From the NCBI RefSeq assembly GCF_003253735.1, contig NZ_QKYW01000005.1, positions 186,001 through 250,000 of the forward strand: a DNA stretch of 64,000 bases, read 5' to 3'. The translations under genes and the position numbers were made by a program. Shown one piece after another: positions 44,985 through 54,138 of this stretch; the first letter of the stretch is position 1, and every line of letters starts with the position of its first letter. The DNA is from Pseudomonas sp. URMO17WK12:I2. GTDB taxonomy: Bacteria > Pseudomonadota > Gammaproteobacteria > Pseudomonadales > Pseudomonadaceae. The notes under the pieces were generated by a model. The model saw nothing but the letters and a program-made list of their open reading frames with translations. It was not told the origin of the DNA and searched no databases.

Positions 44985-46148
44985 ATGGCTTTGACCGTAA
45001 ACACCAACATTGCGTCGTTGAACACTCAGCGCAACCTGAACACCTCGTCCAACGCGCTCAACACCTCCCTGCAGCGTCTGTCGACCGGTTCGCGCATCAA
45101 CAGTGCCAAAGACGATGCGGCTGGCCTGCAAATCGCCAACCGTCTGACCAGCCAGGTCAACGGCCTGAACGTGGCGGTGAAGAACTCCAACGACGGCATC
45201 TCCATGGCGCAGACCGCTGAAGGTGCCTTGCAGCAGTCGACCACCATCCTGCAGCGTATGCGTGACCTGTCCCTGCAATCGGCCAACGGTTCGAACAGCG
45301 AAGGCGAGCGTAAAGCACTGAACTCGGAAGTGACCGAGCTCAAGAAAGAACTGAACCGTATCTCTAACACCACCACCTTCGGTGGCAAGAAACTGCTGGA
45401 TGGCAACTTCGGTACCACCACCTTCCAGGTTGGTAGCGCCGCCAACGAAACCATCAGCGTGAAGATCGACGAAATGAGCACTTCGTCGCTGAAAGGCAAG
45501 TACTACGAGGGCAGCTTGGCTGCTGCCGCTGGCACTGCCAGCGCTTCGGGCACTGTTACCGTTGCTGGCACTGTAAACGGTACTGCTTTCTCGGTTGATG
45601 TAGCTATCGCCAGCGGCTCAACTGCAGTGCAGGTTAGCCAGTCGGTTGCCACCGCCATCAACGATGCCAACATCGGTGTAGGTGCGTTCGTCGACAGTAC
45701 AGGCAAAACTACACTGGTCTCTGGTCAGAACAGTGCCGGTACCGCGAACGCACTGTCTGCACTGAGTGTAAGTGGCACGGTCGCTGGGGTTACAACCAAC
45801 CCGGCGTACACTGCGGCCACAGCTGTCACTGAAGAAGAAATGACCAACATCGACGTCAGCACCGTGCAAGGTGCCCAGGAGTCGGTCATCGTTATCGACC
45901 AGGCGATCTCGGCGATCGACAAGCAACGTGCCGACCTCGGTGCTGTGCAGAACCGCTTCGAGAACACCATTGGTAACCTGCAGAACATCGCAGAGAACGT
46001 TTCGGCTGCACGTGGTCGGATTCAGGATACGGACTTCGCGGCAGAAACTGCGAACCTGACCAAGAACCAGATCCTGCAACAGGCCGGTACCGCGATCCTG
46101 TCCCAGGCCAACCAGCTGCCGCAGGCGGTGCTCAGTCTCCTGCAGTAA
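44985..46148 (+). CDS. fliC: FliC, flagellin
   Basis: 387 residues. Conserved N-terminal D0/D1 ([20 protein letters not shown], then residues 30-51, which equal the flg22 plant-immune epitope exactly) and C-terminal D1/D0 ([19 protein letters not shown] ending LSLLQ). The variable centre (about 175-285) is short and rich in Ser, Thr, Ala and Gly, with no cysteine. It offers many O-glycosylation sites. Polymerises to the filament after export. Strong GGAGG ribosome binding site; own FliA promoter and terminator. Its place directly after the sugar island suggests it is that island's target. Confidence 0.97.
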   Translation: MALTVNTNIASLNTQRNLNTSSNALNTSLQRLSTGSRINSAKDDAAGLQIANRLTSQVNGLNVAVKNSNDGISMAQTAEGALQQSTTILQRMRDLSLQSANGSNSEGERKALNSEVTELKKELNRISNTTTFGGKKLLDGNFGTTTFQVGSAANETISVKIDEMSTSSLKGKYYEGSLAAAAGTASASGTVTVAGTVNGTAFSVDVAIASGSTAVQVSQSVATAINDANIGVGAFVDSTGKTTLVSGQNSAGTANALSALSVSGTVAGVTTNPAYTAATAVTEEEMTNIDVSTVQGAQESVIVIDQAISAIDKQRADLGAVQNRFENTIGNLQNIAENVSAARGRIQDTDFAAETANLTKNQILQQAGTAILSQANQLPQAVLSLLQ

Positions 46149-46176
46149 GCCAAATCGGCTAGGCTGCTCTAAACTC

Positions 46177-46209
46177 CGGGGGGAAGTGCATAGCGCTTCT
46201 CCCCGTTTT
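46177..46209 (+). terminator. Terminator of fliC
   Basis: CGGGGGGAAG-TGCATAGCG-CTTCTCCCCG (one G-U pair) followed by TTTTG, 29 bases after the fliC stop. Confidence 0.8.
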
Positions 46210-46228
46210 GCCTTGCGAGGTAAAAGAA

Positions 46229-46606
46229 ATGGATATCGCAGTAAACAGTTTGTCGCCGGTGCTGGCCAAACCTACGGGTTCGCCTGTCTCCGGTGCTTAT
46301 GTCAGAACGGGGAATTCTGCTGAGGCCGGTAATGATAAGCCTGCTGCAAGTCAGAGTCAGGCCCCGGAAGATTCTGAGCAGATTTACGAGCAGGTGGACA
46401 ACGCTGTCACGTCCATCCAGAGTTTTGTGCAGAACATCCGACGTGACCTGAATTTCAGTGTTGATGATTCAAGTGGCAGGGTTGTGGTCAAGGTGACCGA
46501 TCGCGCTTCCGGCGATGTGATTCGTCAATTGCCTTCCGAAGAGGCCTTGCGCCTGGCGGAAAGCCTGGAAGAAGTGCGAAGCCTGCTGTTCAAGGCCGAA
46601 GCCTGA
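46229..46606 (+). CDS. flaG: FlaG family protein
   Basis: 125 residues from the ATG at 46229 (GAGG about eight bases before); the frame open to 46208 is rejected. A disordered Ser/Pro-rich N-terminal half is followed by the FlaG domain (QNIRRDLNFSVDDSSGRVVVKVTDRASGDVIRQLPSEEAL, about 75-114). FlaG affects filament length in several bacteria; the mechanism is not settled. Position between fliC and fliD is standard. Confidence 0.92.
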   Translation: MDIAVNSLSPVLAKPTGSPVSGAYVRTGNSAEAGNDKPAASQSQAPEDSEQIYEQVDNAVTSIQSFVQNIRRDLNFSVDDSSGRVVVKVTDRASGDVIRQLPSEEALRLAESLEEVRSLLFKAEA

Positions 46607-46686
46607 CATGGCGCGGTTTTTGAATATGAACCACAGGATTGCAGAAACTTGCGCAGGAACGTCAACATCGTGACGGAGTAGAATTT

Positions 46687-48105
46687 ATGGCTATTGGTGG
46701 AATTCAGACGGGCATCAACTCAGGGTTGCCGATCGGTGAGCTGGTCAAGGCAATGGTCGATGCGGAAAAGGCACCCAAGGAAGCGCAGCTGGCGCGCCTG
46801 TCGAGTTCGACTACCGTCAAGCTGACCGGTCTGGGCAAGCTCAACACTGCGCTTGGCGAGTTTCAGACCGCGCTGAAGGATCTCAATAGCCCGGCACTGT
46901 TCGAGAAGCGCACCGCCACATCCTCCAATACCAGTGCACTGACGGCCACTGCCGGAAAAACGGCATCGGCTGGCAACTACCAGGTTGAGGTGAAGAGCCT
47001 GGCTTCAGCCAGTAAGGTCGCGACCAAGGCCCTGGACGGTACCTTCCAGAGTGGCGGCAGTGACGAGGTACTGAGCGTCAAGCTTGGTGACGGCGGCACC
47101 GCTGTCGACGTGAAGATCACTGCAGGTTCTGACCTGGCCAGCATTCGTGATCAGCTCAATACCGCGCTCAAGGACAAGGGCGTAACCGTCAGCACTATCA
47201 ACGATCCTGCCACTGGCAAGTCTCGCCTAGTATTCAGTGGCAATCAGACTGGCGACGGCAAGGACGTCATCGTGTCCGGCAGCGGTGATCTGGCCGCGCT
47301 CAGCGTCGATGGTCGGACTAAGCTTGATCCCGCCGATACTCAGGGCGCTGGCTACATCGTCCAGGCGACCAATGCTCAGTTCTCCATCGATGGCCTGGCG
47401 CTCAGCAGCCCCACCAATACGGTCAAGGGGGCGATTGCCGATGTCGATTTCGACTTGCTCGCCACCACCGAGAGCGGCAAGCCTCTGACCCTCAAGGTCG
47501 GTGAGGATAACGCCGGTGTCAAAGCGGGTATCAAGAAGTTCGTCGAGGCCTACAACAAGCTGATCACTACCACCAATGATCTGACTCGAGTCACCAAGGT
47601 TGGCGAGGATGGTACTCCGCTGGTTGGAGGGTTGGTTGGTGACTCGACAGTGCGAAATCTGGTTGGCGGTGTTCGCAACGAATTGGTGAACCCCGTTGGT
47701 GGCGATGGTGTGAGGGTGCTTGCAGATCTGGGCATCACAACCCAGAAGGACGGCACCCTGAAAATCGAGGACACCAAGCTCGATGCGGCGTTGAAAGACA
47801 ACTTCGATGCCGTCGGTTCGTTTTTCCTGGGTGATACCGGTTTGATGAAGCGTCTGGATGGGCAGGTGGCGTCCTACAGCCAGACCGGTGGGATCCTTTC
47901 CCAACGCATGTCGGCGCTGCAGTCCACCGATGCCGACATAAAGAAACAGACCGAGGATCTCAAACTGCGGGTCGACAGCATGCAGAAGCGATTGCTCGCC
48001 CAGTTCAACGCGATGGACTCTCTGGTCGGTCAGTTGAACGGTACCAGCAATCAGCTGCAGAACACGCTGTCCAATCTACCTGGCGTCGTGAGGAAGAATA
48101 ATTAA
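46687..48105 (+). CDS. fliD: FliD, filament cap protein
   Basis: 472 residues from the ATG at 46687 (ACGGAG upstream). N-terminal GIQTGINSGLPIGELVKAMVDAEKAPKEAQLARL is the FliD_N domain, the centre is the FliD_C head, and the C-terminal TDADIKKQTEDLKLRVDSMQKRLLAQFNAMDSLVGQLN is the leg coiled coil. Five to six copies cap the filament and fold incoming flagellin; in pseudomonads FliD also mediates mucin adhesion. In front of fliS, with no gap. Confidence 0.95.
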   Translation: MAIGGIQTGINSGLPIGELVKAMVDAEKAPKEAQLARLSSSTTVKLTGLGKLNTALGEFQTALKDLNSPALFEKRTATSSNTSALTATAGKTASAGNYQVEVKSLASASKVATKALDGTFQSGGSDEVLSVKLGDGGTAVDVKITAGSDLASIRDQLNTALKDKGVTVSTINDPATGKSRLVFSGNQTGDGKDVIVSGSGDLAALSVDGRTKLDPADTQGAGYIVQATNAQFSIDGLALSSPTNTVKGAIADVDFDLLATTESGKPLTLKVGEDNAGVKAGIKKFVEAYNKLITTTNDLTRVTKVGEDGTPLVGGLVGDSTVRNLVGGVRNELVNPVGGDGVRVLADLGITTQKDGTLKIEDTKLDAALKDNFDAVGSFFLGDTGLMKRLDGQVASYSQTGGILSQRMSALQSTDADIKKQTEDLKLRVDSMQKRLLAQFNAMDSLVGQLNGTSNQLQNTLSNLPGVVRKNN

Positions 48106-48492
48106 ATGAGCGATCCCATCGATACCTACAAGAGCGTCAAGACCAGCCAGGTAGTGACGCCTTACCAGGCGGTAAACCTCCTGCTGGACGGAGCCATCGA
48201 GCGAATCTCCCTGGCGCTTCTCGCCCAGCAACAGCAGAACCCCGGTCTACGCGGGGAGGCGGTCAGCGGCACGATCTCCATCATCGCGGTGTTGCAGTCG
48301 AGCCTGGACAAGGATCTCGGCGGTGAGCTGGCGCAGAATCTCGACAATCTGTACGACTACATCAACCGTCGCCTGGTTGGTGTAGCGCTCGACGATACGC
48401 CCCGCCGATTGGAAGAGGTGCAGGAGCTGCTGACGCAGATCCGCGATGCCTGGAAAGCCATCGGTCCTGAGGTCGAACCTGGCGGCGAGTGA
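48106..48492 (+). CDS. fliS: FliS paralogue 1, flagellin export chaperone
   Basis: 128 residues, starting directly after the fliD stop. The FliS pattern is seen in [31 protein letters not shown] (about 8-38) and [19 protein letters not shown] (about 74-92). FliS binds the C-terminal helix of flagellin to keep it unfolded before export. It has diverged from the second copy at 48704, particularly in the N-terminal half. It is co-transcribed with flaG and fliD. Confidence 0.88.
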   Translation: MSDPIDTYKSVKTSQVVTPYQAVNLLLDGAIERISLALLAQQQQNPGLRGEAVSGTISIIAVLQSSLDKDLGGELAQNLDNLYDYINRRLVGVALDDTPRRLEEVQELLTQIRDAWKAIGPEVEPGGE

Positions 48493-48640
48493 GCGGCCCG
48501 GCGCCTACGGATGACCGTGATGCGCCGCTAGCAAATCGATTGTCGCCATAAGCGGGGCTTGCGCCTAGCTTTGCTTATGGTGTGCGCCGCTCGCACCGTC
48601 TGTCGCGGTGCCCATAGCGACATTGATGATTAATCTTCCC

Positions 48641-48667
48641 TAAAGCTCAGACTCTTCGTGCCGATAC
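48641..48667 (+). promoter_or_regulatory. Sigma-28 (FliA) promoter of the second fliS
   Basis: TAAA (48641-48644), 15 bases, GCCGATAC (48660-48667), one mismatch to consensus, ending 36 bases before the ATG at 48704. It shows that the second fliS and the fliT-like gene can be expressed in the late class with fliC. Confidence 0.85.
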
Positions 48668-48703
48668 ATAAAGTATTCCCGCTGTACACTGGAGTACATC
48701 TGC

Positions 48704-49084
48704 ATGAATGCCATGGCCGCTATGCGTCAGTATCAAAACGTCAACACTCAGGCTCAGGCTGTGGATGCAAGCCCGCATCGCTTGATTCAGATGCTGATGG
48801 AAGGTGGCCTCACTCGCCTTGCGCAGGCGCGCGGTGCCATGGAGCGCGGGCAGTTTGCGATGAAGGGTGAGTTGATCGGCAAGGCCATTGGTATCATTGG
48901 TGGCCTGCGCGCTGGCTTGAACCTCGAAGAAGGCGGGGAGCTGGCGGAGAATCTGGACAACCTCTACGACTACATGAGCCGCCGTTTGCTGGAGGCTAAC
49001 CTGAAGAATAGCGTCGAGCCGCTCGATGAAGTGGCAGACTTGCTGCGCAACGTGAAGACCGGCTGGGATGCAATCGCCCAGTAG
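48704..49084 (+). CDS. fliS: FliS paralogue 2, flagellin export chaperone
   Basis: 126 residues. AAMRQYQNVNTQAQAVDASPHRLIQMLMEGGLTRLAQA (about 5-42) and [17 protein letters not shown] match canonical FliS better than the first copy does. GGAG precedes the ATG. Helical bundle chaperone acting in the cytoplasm on FliC. Has its own FliA promoter. The fliD-fliS-fliS'-fliT order is also found in P. aeruginosa. Confidence 0.92.
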   Translation: MNAMAAMRQYQNVNTQAQAVDASPHRLIQMLMEGGLTRLAQARGAMERGQFAMKGELIGKAIGIIGGLRAGLNLEEGGELAENLDNLYDYMSRRLLEANLKNSVEPLDEVADLLRNVKTGWDAIAQ

Positions 49085-49109
49085 TCGGCATGCTGGAAAG
49101 GAGTTTTCC

Positions 49110-49406
49110 ATGAATACATCTGTTCAGCGTCTCCAGAATACCGGTACGGCCATGCGCCAAGCATTGTCCACCCAGGACTGGTCGGCCATTGGCGAACTGG
49201 ATCTGCAGTGTCGGCAGGCTGTCGAAGATGCCATGGTGGATGCTGCCGGCGACGATGGCGCGTTGCGTGAGCGCATGCAGGAGCTGCTGGATCTCTACAA
49301 GGATCTGGTCGGTGCGTGTCAGGCTGAGCGGCAACGGCTGGCCAACGAACTGGTGCAATTCAACCAGTCACAGCAGGGTGCCAAGGTTTATCAGCTTTTT
49401 GGCTAA
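49110..49406 (+). CDS. FliT-like flagellar chaperone
   Basis: 98 residues from the ATG at 49110 (AAAGGAG upstream). All-helical with two long amphipathic helices (VQRLQNTGTAMRQALSTQDW and RERMQELLDLYKDLVGACQAERQRLANELVQF). This is the size and pattern of FliT, the chaperone of FliD, and the position after fliS agrees. Sequence identity to enterobacterial FliT is too low to be certain. Only 25 bases after fliS, so co-transcribed. Confidence 0.75.
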   Translation: MNTSVQRLQNTGTAMRQALSTQDWSAIGELDLQCRQAVEDAMVDAAGDDGALRERMQELLDLYKDLVGACQAERQRLANELVQFNQSQQGAKVYQLFG

Positions 49407-49470
49407 GTGGCTTAGCAAACCCACCTGACTGTGCTGGGTTGCTCCATTGAGCGTTGCGCCTTTTTCCTCC

Positions 49471-49490
49471 GCTCTCGAATTCTCGAGAGC
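49471..49490. repeat. 8-bp hairpin upstream of fleQ
   Basis: GCTCTCGA-ATTC-TCGAGAGC, perfect stem. No T-run on either strand, so not a clear terminator; it may be the weak end of the fliS-fliT transcript. Confidence 0.4.
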
Positions 49491-49531
49491 CTGCCCCCAG
49501 TGGGCACAGCTACCTTCTTGTAAATATTCAC

Positions 49532-49545
49532 GTCATAAAATTGAC
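49532..49545. promoter_or_regulatory. FleQ-box-like sequence upstream of fleQ
   Basis: GTCATAAAATTGAC agrees with the published FleQ box GTCaNTAAAtTGAC except at position 6. It lies 84 bases before the fleQ start, and its TTGACT could serve as a -35 with TTTACT 17 bases on. Suggests autoregulation by FleQ. Confidence 0.6.
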
Positions 49546-49628
49546 TAAGCGCCAATAATTTACTTTACTGCTGGCTATATGCCGGCGCTTTGGTGGCCGG
49601 TGGCTTTTTCTTTGTGGGCCGAACAATT

Positions 49629-51101
49629 ATGTGGCGTGAAACCAAGCTTCTGCTAATCGACGACAACCTTGAACGTCGCCGTGACCTGTCGGTGATTCTC
49701 AATTTTCTCGGGGAAGATCATCTCGCGTGTGGCAGCGGCGACTGGCGCAAGGTGGTCGAGCAGATCGATTCCAGCAGAAGCATCCTGGGTGTTCTGCTTG
49801 GCGAGGTACAGCTCAAGGGCGGTGCATTGGATCTGCTCAAGGAGTTTGCCGCCTGGGACGAGTACCTGCCCGTGCTGATGCTGCACGAACACGCCACTCA
49901 TGAGTGGCCGGAAGAGTTCCGCCGTCGCGTCTTGGCGACTCTGGAAATGCCGCCCAGTTACAACAAGCTGCTTGATTCCCTGCATCGTGCCCAGGTCTAT
50001 CGCGAGATGTATGACCAGGCCCGCGAGCGCGGCCGGCAGCGTGAGCCCAACCTGTTCCGCAGCCTGGTCGGCACCAGCCGCGCCATCCAGCAGGTCAGGC
50101 AGATGATGCAGCAGGTCGCCGATACCGAAGCCAGCGTGCTGATTCTGGGTGAGTCGGGGACCGGCAAGGAAGTGGTGGCGCGCAACCTGCACTACCACTC
50201 CAAGCGACGCGAAGCGCCTTTTGTGCCGGTCAACTGCGGCGCCATTCCTGCCGAGTTGCTGGAGAGCGAATTGTTCGGCCATGAGAAGGGCGCCTTCACT
50301 GGCGCCATCACCACCCGTGCCGGTCGCTTCGAATTGGCCAACGGCGGCACGCTGTTTCTCGACGAGATCGGTGATATGCCGCTGCCCATGCAGGTCAAGC
50401 TGCTGCGGGTCCTGCAGGAGCGCACTTTCGAGCGCGTGGGCAGCAACAAGACCCAGAATGCCGATGTGCGCATCATTGCGGCTACCCACAAGAACCTCGA
50501 GAGCATGATCGAGGGCGGCAGCTTTCGTGAGGATCTGTACTACCGCCTCAACGTGTTCCCCATCGAGATGGCGCCGCTGCGTGAGCGCATCGAAGATATT
50601 CCGCTGCTGATGAACGAGCTGATCTCGCGCATGGAGCATGAGAAGCGCGGCTCGATCCGCTTCAACTCCGCAGCGATCATGTCGCTGTGCCGCCATGACT
50701 GGGCGGGCAACGTTCGTGAGCTGGCCAACCTGGTCGAGCGCATGGCGATCATGCATCCCTATGGGGTGATCGGCGTGGGCGAGCTGCCGAAGAAATTCCG
50801 CCACGTTGACGATGAAGACGAGCAGCTGGCGGCCAGCCTGCGTGATGAACTGGATGAACGTGCGGTGCTGACCTCGCCGACACCATCGGCGATGTCGCCG
50901 GCGATGCTGCCGGCTGAGGGTCTGGATCTCAAGGATTACCTCGGTAATCTGGAGCAGGGGCTTATCCAGCAGGCACTGGATGATGCCGGTGGTATCGTGG
51001 CCCGCGCTGCCGAGCGCCTGCGCATTCGCCGCACTACGCTGGTCGAGAAGATGCGCAAGTACGGCATGAGTCGCCGTGAAGACGAGGCAGGCGACGACTG
51101 A
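49629..51101 (+). CDS. fleQ: FleQ, master regulator of flagella and biofilm genes
   Basis: 490 residues from the ATG at 49629. The N-terminal receiver-like domain keeps IDDN but has Gly-Glu where a phosphorylatable Asp would be (VLLGEVQL), as in P. aeruginosa FleQ. The AAA+ domain has Walker A GESGTGKE (about 174-181), the sigma-54-binding GAFTGA, Walker [12 protein letters not shown] and an Arg finger region. The C-terminal Fis-type helix-turn-helix is [22 protein letters not shown]. FleQ activates RpoN-dependent class II flagellar genes, including fleSR and flgA, and on binding c-di-GMP shifts toward exopolysaccharide expression. Confidence 0.96.
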   Translation: MWRETKLLLIDDNLERRRDLSVILNFLGEDHLACGSGDWRKVVEQIDSSRSILGVLLGEVQLKGGALDLLKEFAAWDEYLPVLMLHEHATHEWPEEFRRRVLATLEMPPSYNKLLDSLHRAQVYREMYDQARERGRQREPNLFRSLVGTSRAIQQVRQMMQQVADTEASVLILGESGTGKEVVARNLHYHSKRREAPFVPVNCGAIPAELLESELFGHEKGAFTGAITTRAGRFELANGGTLFLDEIGDMPLPMQVKLLRVLQERTFERVGSNKTQNADVRIIAATHKNLESMIEGGSFREDLYYRLNVFPIEMAPLRERIEDIPLLMNELISRMEHEKRGSIRFNSAAIMSLCRHDWAGNVRELANLVERMAIMHPYGVIGVGELPKKFRHVDDEDEQLAASLRDELDERAVLTSPTPSAMSPAMLPAEGLDLKDYLGNLEQGLIQQALDDAGGIVARAAERLRIRRTTLVEKMRKYGMSRREDEAGDD

Positions 51102-51240
51102 GTCGCCTGGCCTGCGTGCTGAAGGGTGGGCGCCAGCCCACCAGTTCCCTCCCCTGATAACGCCGCTCCAACAGTCAGTTGATTGACGATCTGCTGTCCA
51201 GTAAATCTCTATAAGTTTGAAAATAAAGGTATTTATTTTC

Positions 51241-51256
51241 GGGCATGAGTATTGCT
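51241..51256 (+). promoter_or_regulatory. Sigma-54 promoter of fleSR
   Basis: GGGCAT-GAGTA-TTGCT with correct GG-N10-GC spacing, 53 bases before the fleS ATG. Expected to be FleQ-activated. Confidence 0.82.
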
Positions 51257-51308
51257 AACTCTCTGCTAAATGATCGCCTTCTGACGGCTCGCCCAGCGAG
51301 AGAGTGCA

Positions 51309-52514
51309 ATGAAACCAAGCCCGCAACGCCCTGTTCCTTTGCATACCTCGTCGCCGGTACAGGCAGAGCGTGGGGATCTGGAGCAGTCGCTGGCCTTGTT
51401 CGAGCAGATGTCGAGCCGGCTGGGTAGCTCCTACAGTCTCCTGGAAAATCGCGTCAATGAACTGACTGGGCAGCTGGCCCAGGTCAGCGAGCAGCGCGTG
51501 CAGGAGTTGAACGAAAAGGAGCGTCTGGCCCATCGCCTGCAAAGCCTGCTGGATCTGCTGCCCGGTGGCGTGGTGGTCATCGATGGCCATGGCGTGGTTC
51601 GCGAAGCCAACCCTGTCGCGCGGGACATGCTCGGCGAGCCGCTTCTGGGGCGTCTGTGGCGTGACGTGATCGCGCAGCGTTTTGCCCCTCGGCGCGATGA
51701 CGGTCATGAGATTTCCCTGGCCGATGGCCGGCGGCTGTCGATTTCCACCCGCTCGCTGCAAGGCGAGCCGGGGCAGTTGGTATTGCTGACCGACCTGACG
51801 GAAACCCGTCGCTTGCAGGATCAGCTGTCACGGCATGAGCGGCTGAGCGCCATGGGGCGGATGGTCGCATCCCTGGCTCACCAGGTTCGTACACCGTTGT
51901 CGGCAGCGCTGCTGTATGCCAGTCACCTGACCGAGCAGGTCTTGCCGGCCGAGCAGCAGCAGCGCTTTGCCGGGCGCCTGAAGGAGCGGTTGCATGAGCT
52001 CGAGCACCAGGTGCGCGACATGCTGGTGTTCGCCCGTGGCGAGCTGCCGCTACCCGATCGACTCAATCCTGTTCAGCTGTTCGACGCGCTCAGGCATGCC
52101 GGTGACTCGCAGGTGCAGGGCGTCAATGTTCGCTGGCAGTGCGACGTGCGGCGTGGCGAGCTGGTCTGCAACCGCGACACGTTGGTGGGGGCGCTGCTGA
52201 ATCTGGTCGAGAATTCGATCCAGGCGGCGGGGCAGGGGGTGCGCCTCAAGGTGCATGCCTACCGCCGTGGCTCCACCTTGCGCCTGTGTATCAGTGATAA
52301 CGGTCCTGGTATCGACGCCCTTACGCTGGCACGCCTGGGCGAGCCGTTTTTCACCACGAAAGCCACCGGTACCGGTCTCGGGCTGGCGGTGGTCAAGGCT
52401 GTTGCCCGTGCTCATCAAGGCGAGTTGCAGCTGCGTTCACGGCCAGGTCGCGGTACCTGTGCCTTGTTGATTCTGCCGCTGATCATCTCGGCGCATCCCA
52501 CTATTCAGGAGTGA
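51309..52514 (+). CDS. fleS: FleS, two-component sensor kinase
   Basis: 401 residues, soluble: no transmembrane segments. A coiled coil (about 20-80) leads to a PAS domain (about 80-180, LLDLLPGGVVVIDGHGVVREANP). The kinase core has H-box SLAHQVRTPLSAALLYASHL with the phosphorylated His, N-box NLVENSIQAA, and G-boxes DNGPGIDA and GTGLGLAV. Together with FleR it activates class III genes (flgBCDE, flgF-L), whose sigma-54 sites are present here. The input signal is unknown. Begins 207 bases after fleQ. Confidence 0.95.
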   Translation: MKPSPQRPVPLHTSSPVQAERGDLEQSLALFEQMSSRLGSSYSLLENRVNELTGQLAQVSEQRVQELNEKERLAHRLQSLLDLLPGGVVVIDGHGVVREANPVARDMLGEPLLGRLWRDVIAQRFAPRRDDGHEISLADGRRLSISTRSLQGEPGQLVLLTDLTETRRLQDQLSRHERLSAMGRMVASLAHQVRTPLSAALLYASHLTEQVLPAEQQQRFAGRLKERLHELEHQVRDMLVFARGELPLPDRLNPVQLFDALRHAGDSQVQGVNVRWQCDVRRGELVCNRDTLVGALLNLVENSIQAAGQGVRLKVHAYRRGSTLRLCISDNGPGIDALTLARLGEPFFTTKATGTGLGLAVVKAVARAHQGELQLRSRPGRGTCALLILPLIISAHPTIQE

Positions 52515-52517
52515 CCC

Positions 52518-53921
52518 ATGGCTGCCAAAGTCCTGCTGGTTGAAGACGATCGTGCGCTGCGCGAAGCCCTGGCTGACACCCTGGAACTCGGTGGCCACGA
52601 TTACCGCGCTGTCGACTGCGCCGAGGCAGCGCTGCTCGCCATTGGCCAGGAACCGTTCGGCCTGGTGGTCAGCGACGTGAACATGCCGGGCATGGATGGT
52701 CACCAGTTGTTATGTGCCATTCGGGAGCGGCAGCCGCAGTTGCCGGTGCTGCTGATGACGGCTTTCGGCGCTGTCGAGCGCGCCGTCGAGGCGATGCGCC
52801 GTGGCGCAGCCGATTACCTGGTCAAGCCATTCGAGCCCAGGACTCTGCTTGCGCTGGTGGCGCGCCATGCGCTCGGGCGGGCCAGCGAGTTGGAGCAGGA
52901 CGGCCCGGTGGCCTGTGAGCCGGCCAGCTTGCAGCTACTCGAGTTGGCGGCGCGGGTCGCTCGCAGCGATTCCACCGTGCTGATCACCGGCGAGTCTGGA
53001 ACCGGCAAGGAAGTGCTGGCGCGTTATCTTCATCAGCAGTCTTCGCGGGCCAGGGGGCCGTTTATCGCCATCAACTGTGCGGCGATCCCGGACAACATGC
53101 TGGAGGCCACCCTGTTCGGCCACGAGAAGGGCGCCTTCACGGGCGCCGTTGCCAGTGCGCCGGGCAAGTTCGAACTGGCCGAGGGCGGTACCATCCTGCT
53201 TGATGAGATCTCCGAAATGCCGCTCGGCCTACAGGCCAAGCTGCTGCGTGTGCTGCAGGAGCGCGAGGTGGAACGGGTCGGTGCCCGCAAGCCCATCAGC
53301 CTGGATATCCGTGTGCTGGCGACCAGTAACCGGGACCTGGCGGCAGAGGTCGCGGCGGGGCGTTTTCGTGAAGACCTGTTCTATCGCCTTTCGGTTTTCC
53401 CCCTGGCCTGGCGACCGCTGCGTGAGCGTCCGGCGGATATCCTGCCCCTGGCCGAGCGGCTGCTGGCCAAGTATGTGAAGAAGATGAACCTGGCACCGCT
53501 GCGCCTTTCGGCCCAGGCGGTTGCCTGCCTGACCAGCCACGCCTGGCCGGGTAACGTGCGCGAGTTGGACAACGCCATCCAGCGCGCGGTCATTCTCCAG
53601 CAAAACGGTGTTATCGAACCCAACGACCTTTGCCTGACCGCGCCGATCGGTTTTGCTCAACCGAGTGTGCAACCCGCACTGGCAGTGGTGCCAAGCATGA
53701 CGATGCCGGTTGTGCCGGAGTCCAGTGTGGCGGATGGTGCATTGGGCGAAGACCTGCGGCGCCGCGAATATCAGGTGATCATCGATATCCTGCGCGCCGA
53801 GCGCGGGCGTCGCAAAGAGGCGGCCGAGCGGCTGGGCATCAGCCCGCGAACCCTGCGCTACAAGCTGGCACAGATGCGTGATGCCGGAATGGATGTCGAG
53901 GCTTATCTGTACGCCAGCTGA
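52518..53921 (+). CDS. fleR: FleR, sigma-54-dependent response regulator
   Basis: 467 residues; starts three bases after the fleS stop with GGAG inside fleS. The receiver domain has EDDR, the phospho-acceptor Asp in LVVSDVNMPGMDG and the conserved Lys in YLVKPFE. The AAA+ domain carries [15 protein letters not shown] and GGTILLDEISE. The C-terminal Fis-like domain is RRKEAAERLGISPRTLRYKL. Partner of FleS. No fliE follows, unlike P. aeruginosa; instead comes repeat-rich DNA. Confidence 0.96.
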   Translation: MAAKVLLVEDDRALREALADTLELGGHDYRAVDCAEAALLAIGQEPFGLVVSDVNMPGMDGHQLLCAIRERQPQLPVLLMTAFGAVERAVEAMRRGAADYLVKPFEPRTLLALVARHALGRASELEQDGPVACEPASLQLLELAARVARSDSTVLITGESGTGKEVLARYLHQQSSRARGPFIAINCAAIPDNMLEATLFGHEKGAFTGAVASAPGKFELAEGGTILLDEISEMPLGLQAKLLRVLQEREVERVGARKPISLDIRVLATSNRDLAAEVAAGRFREDLFYRLSVFPLAWRPLRERPADILPLAERLLAKYVKKMNLAPLRLSAQAVACLTSHAWPGNVRELDNAIQRAVILQQNGVIEPNDLCLTAPIGFAQPSVQPALAVVPSMTMPVVPESSVADGALGEDLRRREYQVIIDILRAERGRRKEAAERLGISPRTLRYKLAQMRDAGMDVEAYLYAS

Positions 53922-53929
53922 ATAGCGGG

Positions 53930-54080
53930 TAGCCCGGGTTGAGCGAAGCGATACCCGGAGCAAGCAGCGCTTCGCGGGCATGGCCCGCTCCCACAAGGCT
54001 GCTGAGTCCGTAGGATGGGTCGGGCCGCGTAGGTGAAACCCATCAAATTGGCGGGTGTGGATTTCCCTCGGTACTACGGA
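53930..54080. repeat. Mosaic of extragenic palindromic (REP-like) repeats
   Basis: Adjacent palindromic pieces: AGCCCGGGTTGAGCGAAGCGATACCCGG-type (53932-53960), GCGGGCATGGCCCGCTCCCACA (REP-like, about 53977-53996) and GTAGGATGGGT...ACCCATC (54010-54046) ending in a TACTACGGA block. Pieces of this kind recur in Pseudomonas chromosomes. No gene is visible in 53922-54138. Confidence 0.6.
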
Positions 54081-54138
54081 TTGCACGGGTTTCGAGGGGC
54101 AATAAAAACCCCGGCCTATTGACCGGGTTTCTTGAGTT

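Noticed and set aside
46183-46196. GG-N10-GC spacing before flaG resembling a sigma-54 promoter
   Set aside because: Only the GG/GC dinucleotides fit, and the site lies inside the fliC terminator hairpin.
46609-46624. TGGCGC-N5-TTGAA before fliD as a sigma-54 promoter
   Set aside because: The essential -12 GC is absent (TTGA), so it is not counted.
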